A DNA stretch of 24,489 bases from an uncultured Prevotella sp. (GTDB taxonomy: Bacteria > Bacteroidota > Bacteroidia > Bacteroidales > Bacteroidaceae): the NCBI GenBank assembly GCA_900541575.1, contig UQKO01000040.1, positions 1-24,489 on the forward strand. The letters run 5' to 3'. The position numbers and the translations under genes were made by a program. A model generated the notes under the pieces. The model was not told where the DNA came from. It saw only the letters and a program-made list of their open reading frames with translations, and made no database searches. Position 1 is the first letter of the stretch, and each line of letters begins with the position of its first letter. Shown in pieces: positions 7,351 through 15,106 of the stretch.

Positions 7351-8360
7351 TTGTTGAATATTTTGAAGCGGCTGGACCAGCTGCTCTTGGTTTCACTGAT
7401 ACACGTTTCGATGATAAGAAAAATGAGCAAGATAATTATCATGCCTTGAAATTGTTCATCGCGTGCGGTATATGAAGAGGAAGATGAAGCTTGCTTGAGT
7501 TGGCGAAGTTGTCCCTGAAGCTCATCCTGTGCACTATTGCTCTGATCTAGGTGGAGGTAGATACCATGTCCTGCTTGAGCCACTGTGCGACACATCTGTT
7601 CGTTTAATGCGGTGTGAATAACCTGTCCATTGGCATCGGTCATAGAGCCTTGCGCAGTGGGAATCTCGCTTCCTTGGCTTGTTCCAACACCAATCACATA
7701 AACGTTAATGCCTTGTTTGTAGGCTTCGCGTGCAGCCTCCTCAGCTCCACCTTCGTGGTTTTCACCATCGGTGATGATAATGATGGCTTTACCTACATTC
7801 TTGTTCTTTGAAAAACTCTTGCAACCTAAGTCAATGGCGGCGGCGAGATTGGTGCCTTGCATTGTGACCATGCCTGTAGAGAGGGCATCAATGAATGTTT
7901 TTGCCGATGCATAGTCGGAAGTGATGGGAAGTTGTGGGTAAGCTTCTCCTGCAAAGACTCCGAGGGCTATTTTGTCGTTTTTCATCTTATCTACCATGTT
8001 GCTCACCAAAAGTTTGGCGCGGTCGAGCCTTGATGGCAGTACATCGTTGGCCATCATAGAGTTGGATACATCGACCATGACCACGGCTTCTATGCCTTCG
8101 GCTGTTTCGGTCTGCTGCTTCAGTCCGTACTGTGGACGGGCAAAGGCTATAATTAGTATAGCTAATGCAAACATCAATATAGCAAACTTCACGTGGCGAC
8201 GCACAAAAGAATGGCCTGGCATGAGAGCATAAATCATTTTTGCATCGCCCATCGCTGCAGCCCGCTTGCGCGAGCGAATGCAACTATACAGGTATACTGC
8301 TAGGCAAATGGGTATAAGCAGCAGGAGGTAGAGATATTGTGGATTAAGAAACTGAAACAA
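7347..8360 (-). CDS. batB: BatB, VWA-domain membrane protein
   Basis: The 337-residue protein has N-terminal hydrophobic helices (9-26 and 58-74), a von Willebrand factor A domain (about 90-280) and a C-terminal helix (305-321). The MIDAS metal site is intact: D97-x-S99-x-S101 in DVSNSM, T170 in QGTN, and D198 in ITDGEN. VWA domains of this kind bind protein partners through a Mg ion and are usually served by MoxR ATPases. No ATG is suitable: the start is TTG at 8360, giving MFQFLNPQYL, the expected beginning for the family. An in-frame stop lies 10 codons upstream. It overlaps batC by 4 nt. Confidence 0.92.
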   Translation of the reverse strand: MFQFLNPQYLYLLLLIPICLAVYLYSCIRSRKRAAAMGDAKMIYALMPGHSFVRRHVKFAILMFALAILIIAFARPQYGLKQQTETAEGIEAVVMVDVSNSMMANDVLPSRLDRAKLLVSNMVDKMKNDKIALGVFAGEAYPQLPITSDYASAKTFIDALSTGMVTMQGTNLAAAIDLGCKSFSKNKNVGKAIIIITDGENHEGGAEEAAREAYKQGINVYVIGVGTSQGSEIPTAQGSMTDANGQVIHTALNEQMCRTVAQAGHGIYLHLDQSNSAQDELQGQLRQLKQASSSSSYTARDEQFQGMIIILLIFLIIETCISETKSSWSSRFKIFNK

Positions 8361-8454
8361 TGTCGTAATCGAGTTTAAAAGGGTTGGTTAAGTTTGATGC
8401 GTATTGTCCTTCCTGTGCACTTAGCTATTATTGTATTTCATGAAAAGCGAGAAT

Positions 8455-8494
8455 CTCTAGGGAACAAGAATCTTAGCCTTTCTTGTAGCTAGAG
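8455..8494 (-). promoter_or_regulatory. Intra-operon hairpin between batA and batB
   Basis: CTCTAG (8455-8460) pairs with CTAGAG (8489-8494), and ACAAGAA (8464-8470) pairs with TTCTTGT (8480-8486), giving 13 base pairs around a small internal loop. The hairpin includes the batA stop codon, and no long T-run follows it on the minus strand. It sits in the 128-nt gap between the two VWA genes, so it may be an attenuator or an RNA processing or stability element. Confidence 0.5.
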
Positions 8495-9490
8495 TCTTTT
8501 AAACCATGTAGTGCGGAGTAAAATTTCAAGAAGTAACACTAAAATAGCGGCCAAAGCAAAGGGCTGATAGGCTTCGTAGTGGCGGCTGTGCTGGTTCACT
8601 TTAAGTTTTGTTTTCTCAAGTTTGTCAATGTCGTCGTATACCTGCTTCAACGAGGAACGCGAGGAGGCGTGGTAGAAAATTCCTCCTGTTTCGTTGGCTA
8701 TCTGTTTGAGCGTGGAAGGATCTGTGGTGTCATCTACTTGTTGTGTATATACTTCGCCATTGGGCAGTTGTGCTACGGGTACATTCACTTTACTATTGCT
8801 TCCTAATAAAATTGTGTAGATTCTGATACCTAGATTCTTGGCCATATCGGTAGCCATTAATGGGGAAATCTCGCCAGTGTTGTTAGCACCATCAGTGAGC
8901 AAGATGACAACCTTGCTTTTTGAGGGACTATTTTCTAGATGCGATACGGCACTTGCAATGCCCATTCCAATGGCAGTTCCAGGCTGGATAATACCATCGT
9001 TCTGTAGATTACAATTTGCTCCCTTGAAACTCTGCATCAATGTGGCATGGTCTGTGGTGAGCGGACATTGTGTGAAAGCTTCGCCACCAAAGAGGGTGAG
9101 TCCTATGTTGTCGTTCGGACGATTATTGATGAAGTCGAGGGCAACATCCCTGGCTGCCGTGATGCGATTAGGACTGATATCTGGAGTGGCCATACTTGTT
9201 GATATATCAAGTGCCATCATGATGTCGATACCTTCGGTTTGTCCTGTACGCCAAGAACTTCCTGTTTGGGGACGAGCCAAGATGATGACAGCTAACACGT
9301 AGAGTACCGTGCGTAAGAAGAAAGGAAGATGCACTAAACGTGTACGCCATGTATGGGGAACTCTGCGTAGGGCTTCGGTTGAGGCCCATTGGATGTGGCT
9401 CTCGCTCTTAGAACGGAACAAAAAGTACCATACAATCCAAGGTATAAGGAGTAGGAGCAAGAGGAAATAGGCGGGATTAGCAAATGTCAT
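8489..9490 (-). CDS. batA: BatA, VWA-domain membrane protein
   Basis: The 333-residue protein has hydrophobic helices near 5-24 and 55-72, a VWA domain (about 88-290) and a final helix at 309-325. The MIDAS residues are all present: D95-x-S97-x-S99 in ALDISTSM, T172 in PGTA and D200 in LTDGAN. It is the first of two related VWA genes in the operon and aligns in layout with batB. In Bacteroides fragilis the bat genes were linked to aerotolerance; the molecular role is thought to be a MoxR-driven envelope complex. It follows the upstream membrane-protein gene by 9 nt. Confidence 0.92.
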   Translation of the reverse strand: MTFANPAYFLLLLLLIPWIVWYFLFRSKSESHIQWASTEALRRVPHTWRTRLVHLPFFLRTVLYVLAVIILARPQTGSSWRTGQTEGIDIMMALDISTSMATPDISPNRITAARDVALDFINNRPNDNIGLTLFGGEAFTQCPLTTDHATLMQSFKGANCNLQNDGIIQPGTAIGMGIASAVSHLENSPSKSKVVILLTDGANNTGEISPLMATDMAKNLGIRIYTILLGSNSKVNVPVAQLPNGEVYTQQVDDTTDPSTLKQIANETGGIFYHASSRSSLKQVYDDIDKLEKTKLKVNQHSRHYEAYQPFALAAILVLLLEILLRTTWFKRL

Positions 9491-9499
9491 GAGTAAGGG

Positions 9500-10588
9500 T
9501 TATGCAAATGTGCTGTAGGCAAGCCATAGGTTGTATGCCGTCAGTACGATAAACAATGCTGTGAGCAACACAAGGAGTACGCGCATGATGTTGCGCCATA
9601 GAATCTGCTGCTTGTTGGAAAGTGATTGGTATTCCACACGAGGCTGCGGTAGTTGCTGTGGTTGAAGTTTTGTGGTCTGCACATAGTCAAGTGCTTGTAC
9701 CAAGTTGCGGTCTTGTTCTGGCAGAGAGGGGGTATGTTTGGCAAACTTTACTAAGTCGGCCGTGATGAGCACACTTTGCAGTTCACTGATAGCTTCTTCA
9801 TTACCACTTTGGCTCAGATGGTCTATAATTTCGGCTGTAGTCATCTCACGAGCGCTGAATCCGAATCGTTTCTCAATGTAGGTTCTAAGCGTCGAGGTCA
9901 GTTCCATATAGTATTGTTTGCTATCTGGAGTGGGGTTCTTCTTAATATGGTCAATATTTTCGATAGCCGTGACATGAGCCGGAACGGGGGGATGAATTAC
10001 TACGCGGCGCGTAATAAGTCGTGGGTCAGACAGACGTATGCTCAATGCGAAGACAACGCATAGCGCAGCCAAAGCTATTAGAGCCAAAAGCAGCATTTGC
10101 CATGACCATTCAAATGGCTGATCAATCACATCGTGAGGACCATTAAATTTGTCAACGTGCGTGGTATCAACCTCTACTGTGTTGACTTTCAGCCCTAAAG
10201 AACCTCGTGTGGCATAGACTTTTCCATCCACCTTAATCTGAAAGGGGGGAATTTTGTATACTGCGGAATCAAACGAGGTGATGGTATAGTATCGAGTGAA
10301 TTGTATGCGTTTGCCATCGTTTAGTCTGAGTGTGTCTATTCCCCCATTGTTGACCACTTCCACCCCATGAGTCAATTCTTGTTGGGGCTGAAAGTAGGGG
10401 AAAATCACTTTTTGATTACGATTGACACTACATTGTACGCACACACGCACTTGCTCACCAATGAGTATGGTCGAAGTGTCCATCTTCGCTTCTGCCACTA
10501 CTTGGGCAAGGCTTGGAGAAACAATGGATAGCAGCGATACGATGATCAGTGCCAATTGGATATTAATATGTAAGGATTGTTTGGTCAT
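9500..10588 (-). CDS. BatD-like two-helix membrane protein of Bat operon
   Basis: The 362-residue product has a signal peptide (1-28, ending SLA), a periplasmic beta domain (about 30-140) that resembles one BatD module, a transmembrane helix (162-183), a helical cytoplasmic domain (205-305, with YMELTSTLRTYIEKRFGFSAREMTT) and a second helix (332-357). The cytoplasmic part resembles DUF4381-like regions of MoxR/VWA operons; the family assignment is from memory. Position between the DUF58 and batA genes, with gaps of 26 and 9 nt, matches the hypothetical gene seen in Bacteroides Bat operons. It probably anchors the VWA proteins. Confidence 0.82.
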   Translation of the reverse strand: MTKQSLHINIQLALIIVSLLSIVSPSLAQVVAEAKMDTSTILIGEQVRVCVQCSVNRNQKVIFPYFQPQQELTHGVEVVNNGGIDTLRLNDGKRIQFTRYYTITSFDSAVYKIPPFQIKVDGKVYATRGSLGLKVNTVEVDTTHVDKFNGPHDVIDQPFEWSWQMLLLALIALAALCVVFALSIRLSDPRLITRRVVIHPPVPAHVTAIENIDHIKKNPTPDSKQYYMELTSTLRTYIEKRFGFSAREMTTAEIIDHLSQSGNEEAISELQSVLITADLVKFAKHTPSLPEQDRNLVQALDYVQTTKLQPQQLPQPRVEYQSLSNKQQILWRNIMRVLLVLLTALFIVLTAYNLWLAYSTFA

Positions 10589-10614
10589 AACGTGAATCGT
10601 CGTAAGTCTCTACA

Positions 10615-11481
10615 CTATCGTTGTGCAAAGAGATTCATGAGTGGGCGCACATAATCTGCATCAGTGGCAATGGACGCATAGTCCACTTGGCTCTTTCTAA
10701 ACAGCGTATCTATCATGTTGCAGTGGTTAATCCACCATTGGCGATAATGCTTGCGTACATTTGGATTCGAGGTATCTATATATTGCTCGTGTCCAGTCTC
10801 TGTATCTTTCGCTCTAATCAGTCCCACATTGGGAAGTTGTGCCATACAATGATCGAAGAGGTGCAGAGCCACCACATCGTGCTTGCGAGATGCTACGAGT
10901 AACGGGCGAGAATAGTCTGATTTATCCAAGAAGTCGCTCAGTACAAAGGCTATGGAACGTTTGCTCATAATCTTTACTAAATACTCTAGCGCCACAGCCA
11001 CGTTGGTGCGCTTACCTTGTGGCTCAAACGAAAGCAATTCGCGAATGATATAAAGGATGTGTTTGCGTCCCTTCTGTGGTGGAATAAATTTTTCTATTCG
11101 ATCCGTAAAGAAGATGACACCAATCTTATCATTATTCTGCATGGCAGAGAAAGCCAAAGTGGCAGCAATCTCTGTGGCAAGTTCTCGTGTAGTGCGTTGT
11201 TTCGTACCAAAAGTCTCACTCTTAGAAAGATCCACTAAGAGCATTAGAGTGAGTTCACGCTCTTCTTCAAAGACCTTAATATAAGGCTTATTCATACGAG
11301 CCGTGACATTCCAATCAATGTCTCTCACATCGTCGCCCGGCTGATATTCGCGTACTTCAGCAAAGGACATACCGCGTCCCTTAAAGGCTGAGTGATATTC
11401 ACCAGCGAAGATATTGTTGGTGAGCGCCTTGGTCTTTATTTCTATGCGTCTGACGCGTTTAAGCAGTTCTGAAGTTTCCAT
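10615..11481 (-). CDS. DUF58 domain protein of Bat operon
   Basis: The 288-residue soluble protein has the DUF58 hallmark at 41-88: AEVREYQPGDDVRDIDW, then ARMNKPYIKVFEEERE and the VWA-like LLVDLSKS. The C-terminal half has a VWA-like fold, with DLSKS keeping D-x-S-x-S. No signal peptide or membrane helix is evident, so it is probably cytoplasmic. DUF58 proteins nearly always sit next to moxR genes. Here it lies 5 nt after moxR and 26 nt before the BatD-like gene, which makes co-translation likely. Confidence 0.92.
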   Translation of the reverse strand: METSELLKRVRRIEIKTKALTNNIFAGEYHSAFKGRGMSFAEVREYQPGDDVRDIDWNVTARMNKPYIKVFEEERELTLMLLVDLSKSETFGTKQRTTRELATEIAATLAFSAMQNNDKIGVIFFTDRIEKFIPPQKGRKHILYIIRELLSFEPQGKRTNVAVALEYLVKIMSKRSIAFVLSDFLDKSDYSRPLLVASRKHDVVALHLFDHCMAQLPNVGLIRAKDTETGHEQYIDTSNPNVRKHYRQWWINHCNMIDTLFRKSQVDYASIATDADYVRPLMNLFAQR

Positions 11482-11486
11482 AGATT

Positions 11487-12497
11487 TTAGGGTACTTCCA
11501 CCTTGTTGAGTATCTCCTTCACAATGTCGTCAGCTTTCACATTGGCAGCTTCTGCTTCGTAAGACAGGCCAATACGATGGCGAAGCACATCGGCGGCAAT
11601 ATCTCTTACATCTTCGGGCACGACATAACCTCTGCGCTTGATGAAAGCGCATGCTCTTGAAGCTAATGCTAAATTGATGCTAGCGCGAGGAGAACCTCCA
11701 AACGAGATGTAGTGTTCCAAATCACCCAATTTGTATTGTTGGGGGTAACGCGTAGCAAATACAATATCTGCTATATATTGTTCGATACGTTCATCAATGT
11801 ATACTTGCTTCACCGTCTGACGGGCATTAACAATGCGTTGTGTGTCGATGACGGGGCGGGGATTTGTAAAGCTATCATTGAGATGTGCGCGTACAATTTT
11901 CTTTTCTTCCTCTAGAGTGGGGTAGTCTATAATTACTTTTAGCATGAATCTGTCTACCTGGGCTTCGGGAAGTTCGTATGTCCCTTCTTGCTCTATCGGA
12001 TTTTGCGTTGCAAGTACGAGGAATGGCTCGGGAAGTGCAAATGTATTATCGCCAATCGTTACTTGGTGTTCCTGCATTGCTTCCAAAAGAGCACTCTGCA
12101 CTTTGGCTGGAGCACGATTGATTTCATCAGCTAATACGAAATTGGCAAAAACAGGACCTTTCTTTACTTTAAAACTTTCGTCCTTCTGACTATAAATCAT
12201 CGTACCAATTACGTCGGCCGGAAGTAGGTCGGGAGTGAACTGCAAGCGACCAAACTTAGCATCAATCAAGGAAGCCAATGTCTTTATGGCTAGTGTCTTT
12301 GCCAAACCAGGAACTCCTTCAAGCAGAATGTGTCCGTCGGAAAGCAAACCGATTAGTAAGGAGTTTACTAGATGCTTTTGACCTACAATGGTGCGGTTCA
12401 TGCCTTCTGTCAAGTCTGTGATGAATCTTGACTCGGCTTCAATCTGCTCGTTGAGCTGACGTATGTCTATCGATGTTTGCATATTGTCTATTTGCAT
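11487..12497 (-). CDS. moxR: MoxR-family AAA+ ATPase
   Basis: The 336-residue AAA+ ATPase carries Walker A GVPGLAKT (61-68), Walker B VLADEIN (121-127), sensor 1 ATQNP (163-167), the ELPEAQVDRF stretch (176-184) and sensor 2 GGSPRAS (267-273). MoxR ATPases act as chaperones that remodel or load metal onto VWA-domain partners, here probably the DUF58 protein, BatA and BatB. It is the first gene of the Bat operon. Two in-frame ATGs, at 12497 and 12482, lie in a duplicated ACAATATGCAAA context, so the N terminus could begin MQIDN or MQTSI. Confidence 0.94.
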   Translation of the reverse strand: MQIDNMQTSIDIRQLNEQIEAESRFITDLTEGMNRTIVGQKHLVNSLLIGLLSDGHILLEGVPGLAKTLAIKTLASLIDAKFGRLQFTPDLLPADVIGTMIYSQKDESFKVKKGPVFANFVLADEINRAPAKVQSALLEAMQEHQVTIGDNTFALPEPFLVLATQNPIEQEGTYELPEAQVDRFMLKVIIDYPTLEEEKKIVRAHLNDSFTNPRPVIDTQRIVNARQTVKQVYIDERIEQYIADIVFATRYPQQYKLGDLEHYISFGGSPRASINLALASRACAFIKRRGYVVPEDVRDIAADVLRHRIGLSYEAEAANVKADDIVKEILNKVEVP

Positions 12498-12502
12498 ATT
12501 GT
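12476..12502 (-). repeat. Duplicated moxR start context
   Basis: The 12-mer ACAATATGCAAA (minus strand) occurs twice 15 nt apart, at 12502-12491 and 12487-12476, each with an in-frame ATG. It looks like a short tandem duplication across the translation start. Confidence 0.7.
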
Positions 12503-12533
12503 TTAATAATGGTGTCTAAGTTGGTATGGAATG

Positions 12534-12541
12534 CAAAAGTA
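12534..12541 (-). promoter_or_regulatory. -7 box of the Bat operon
   Basis: The minus strand reads TACTTTTG, a full match to TAnnTTTG, ending about 36 nt upstream of the first moxR ATG. No obvious -33 TTTG is seen. The 197-nt gap from the porin gene supports an independent promoter here. Confidence 0.5.
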
Positions 12542-12694
12542 ATTCTTTCATTCTTATTCTTGCTTCCTATATATTTAATTTTCGCTAAAGAGAGATACTC
12601 CTACTTTTGAGCTGCGAAACTTTCGGGGTATGAGTATGCCTTTATTCTCTCTTGCGAGATTCTTTCGTTTTGGGGATGCTCATCAAGGAGTCTG

Positions 12695-14968
12695 CTAGTT
12701 GATGAAGTTCCATGATACACCGAAGTGAATGGTCATTCGGTTGAGTGGGTAGTGTGGAACGAGGAATGGCTTGCCGTTGCCTGAAGAATAGTTGACGTGC
12801 GATGCCATGAGATAAAAACGTGTACGTTTTAAATGGAAATTTGCGTAGGCATTGATGATTGGATAATTGCCTACAGACGTGGCATACGTAGCATCTTGCA
12901 CTACATATTGTCCTATAATAGGAGAATATGCAGGAGCATTGTAGCGAGTAAAATAGCGCATATCCACGCCAATCTCTGTACGCAGCACCTTGGCTATTCT
13001 AAATAGCAGATAGGCATTGCTGTAGGCCATGAAAGTGGGTACGGGAAGCACGCTCTTATTGGTGCTTGTCTGATAGGTAATCTCGTTGTCCCAATGAAAC
13101 ACGCCTGCTCGTAAATTGTATCCAAGAGTGAGTGCAAGGAGTTGCACATTCTTGCTGGCTTGTGCTACACTTACACTGTGGTGGTAAGATGTGTACTCGT
13201 CGGAGTTGGTGAAGGGATCGAGAATCTCTTGGAAGTAGGTGTAGTTTTGAATATTTTCCAAGCTTGCTTTCACGAATAAATCGCGGTAAGATAGTTGTGC
13301 GTTAATACGAGCGTGAAACATCTTCTTTAGATCATTATTATCCCACCATGCATTGCGCGAATAATAATGTCTGTAGTAGAAGGACGGTCGCTCGTTGCGC
13401 ACGAATCCATCGAGTTTAAAGCGTATCGAGTCTTTCTTGAGAGGAATGAAAAGTTGTGCGTCGGCTTCTACATTAAATTCGCCCCAATCACTTCCTGTTG
13501 TACGGAGTTCTCCTAGTACGTTATATCGGATGATTTTGCTTTTCTGCTCTATGAGTTGCGCACCCACGGTAAAGTAGTTCTCTGTGAACTTAGTCTTTTG
13601 CGTAAATTGTATTTGAGCTGGAAGCCGGAAGTCAAATTTTGCCAATTCATGCTTGCCATACAGGCGAAGTCCCATCTTCATCCATCGATTCATTCCCTCA
13701 TGCAGTTCAACGGCAAAAGTGTTCTCTATTCCCAAGTGATGGGTGCGATCAAAAGCAGAATCTCCTGGAAGATAGAAGTCGGAGAAGTAGCCTGGATTGT
13801 CTGCGTTGTTTCTTTCGTTGGAGATAAACTTGCGGGTGTTGTCATCAATACGCAGCGTATGAATGAAACTACTTACTGGCACAAACTCGCTAGTTATCTT
13901 CAGAGTGTCTTCTTGCGTTGCATCCGTTTGGGCAACATTCTCGTGTGGTGTACGAGGCAATCGTGGGTGTACAGTCTTGACAGACAATGCTGCATTACTA
14001 TCTGTCTGTTGTAGACTGTCTGTTTTTAGTGTGTTACCATTTTTTTGTACGTTTGTGGCTAGGGGGGGCGTAGGCTTCTTTACAATATTGCCTTTGGCAT
14101 CGCGGTATCTTCTAAACCCTAAACTATAACGATGAGTCAAGAAAAACTGATTGCCACCAATTTTGTTCCATGCTCGTGCAAGATTGATGGGCATATCGCC
14201 AGTGCCGTATCTAGTAGGGAAAGTCTCTGGACGATTCACGTAGTCATCATTTTCTATACCACCATTCTCACGCGTTTTCAAGTATGTATGCTGAAAGAAT
14301 GTATGCATTTGGTATTGCTCTCCTCGATAGGAGGCAAAGAGAGTCCCATCGAAGTCGGCAGTAGATTGTCCTTGATAATAGCCACGTCCATACAGATAGT
14401 CGGCTTTCATTCCCATACCGAGCCGTTTTCCCGCATTGACGGAAAATAAAGCTTTGAGGCGATCTTCACCATTCTGTTTGTTGCCACAAGAGTGGTATGT
14501 CAGATTGGTAAAAGGCGATTTTGTATTGGTAAATAAAATGTCTTGAGCTTCGCTTAGAAAAAAGCTATATGGTAGTTTAAATAGGAACGGATTGCTTTGC
14601 ATGTTCTTGCCTTCCTCGCTGAACAATCTGCTCACGCGTGGGCTACCCAAGTTGCCTGTATAATTGTAGTGACCACTCATTCCCATGGTTTGGTTGCTAT
14701 TTTGGAAACCATGGGGAATGGTGTCATACTGCGTTGGAATGATGTCGCCGAAACGGGGACTAATATGCCAAGCATAGATGCCCTCGGGAACGTCAATCGT
14801 TTCAGTACTATCATTGCTGAATCCGCTATTACGCTGATCGTCGTCAAAACCAAGTCCTTGTCCTCGGGCAGTTACGCCGCTGATGGGACGGGCAATTTGT
14901 GCTTGCACTTCACGGCTTTGACAGGCAATGAATAGGCACACAATAGCCCACAGGATATTCTTCATCAT
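12695..14968 (-). CDS. Putative outer membrane porin (Porin_10 type)
   Basis: The preferred start is the ATG at 14968 (an equally possible one is 14965), because the product then begins with a signal peptide, MMKNILWAIVCLF, ending VQAQ. An upstream in-frame ATG at 15100 adds 44 unhelpful residues. The mature protein of about 735 residues has the Bacteroidota putative-porin pattern: YAWHISPRFGDIIPTQYDT early on, long alternating aromatic beta strands after about residue 200, and a last strand MTIHFGVSWNFIN. An unstructured Thr/Asn/Gln-rich loop (about 300-360) precedes the barrel strands with SFIHTLRIDDNTR. It likely forms an outer membrane channel; the substrate is unknown. It lies 138 nt downstream of the TPR gene. 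Confidence 0.82.
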   Translation of the reverse strand: MMKNILWAIVCLFIACQSREVQAQIARPISGVTARGQGLGFDDDQRNSGFSNDSTETIDVPEGIYAWHISPRFGDIIPTQYDTIPHGFQNSNQTMGMSGHYNYTGNLGSPRVSRLFSEEGKNMQSNPFLFKLPYSFFLSEAQDILFTNTKSPFTNLTYHSCGNKQNGEDRLKALFSVNAGKRLGMGMKADYLYGRGYYQGQSTADFDGTLFASYRGEQYQMHTFFQHTYLKTRENGGIENDDYVNRPETFPTRYGTGDMPINLARAWNKIGGNQFFLTHRYSLGFRRYRDAKGNIVKKPTPPLATNVQKNGNTLKTDSLQQTDSNAALSVKTVHPRLPRTPHENVAQTDATQEDTLKITSEFVPVSSFIHTLRIDDNTRKFISNERNNADNPGYFSDFYLPGDSAFDRTHHLGIENTFAVELHEGMNRWMKMGLRLYGKHELAKFDFRLPAQIQFTQKTKFTENYFTVGAQLIEQKSKIIRYNVLGELRTTGSDWGEFNVEADAQLFIPLKKDSIRFKLDGFVRNERPSFYYRHYYSRNAWWDNNDLKKMFHARINAQLSYRDLFVKASLENIQNYTYFQEILDPFTNSDEYTSYHHSVSVAQASKNVQLLALTLGYNLRAGVFHWDNEITYQTSTNKSVLPVPTFMAYSNAYLLFRIAKVLRTEIGVDMRYFTRYNAPAYSPIIGQYVVQDATYATSVGNYPIINAYANFHLKRTRFYLMASHVNYSSGNGKPFLVPHYPLNRMTIHFGVSWNFIN

Positions 14969-15106
14969 AGTGTCGTATTTCTCATGTACTCTTTTGCTCT
15001 TAATGCAACAATGGACATTCGGCATTATTCGTATGTACGGAAGCCCCACATTGTTTGTTAAGCAAAATCTAGATGGAGCGTGTAAACGCTTCATGCACAT
15101 GGAGTT

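Noticed and set aside
8838..9302. 154-codon plus-strand open frame inside batA
   Set aside because: It is antisense to the VWA domain with intact MIDAS residues; long antisense frames are expected by codon structure.
14969..15100. N-terminal extension of the porin gene from the upstream ATG
   Set aside because: The extra 44 residues have no signal peptide character and precede a complete signal peptide starting at 14968.
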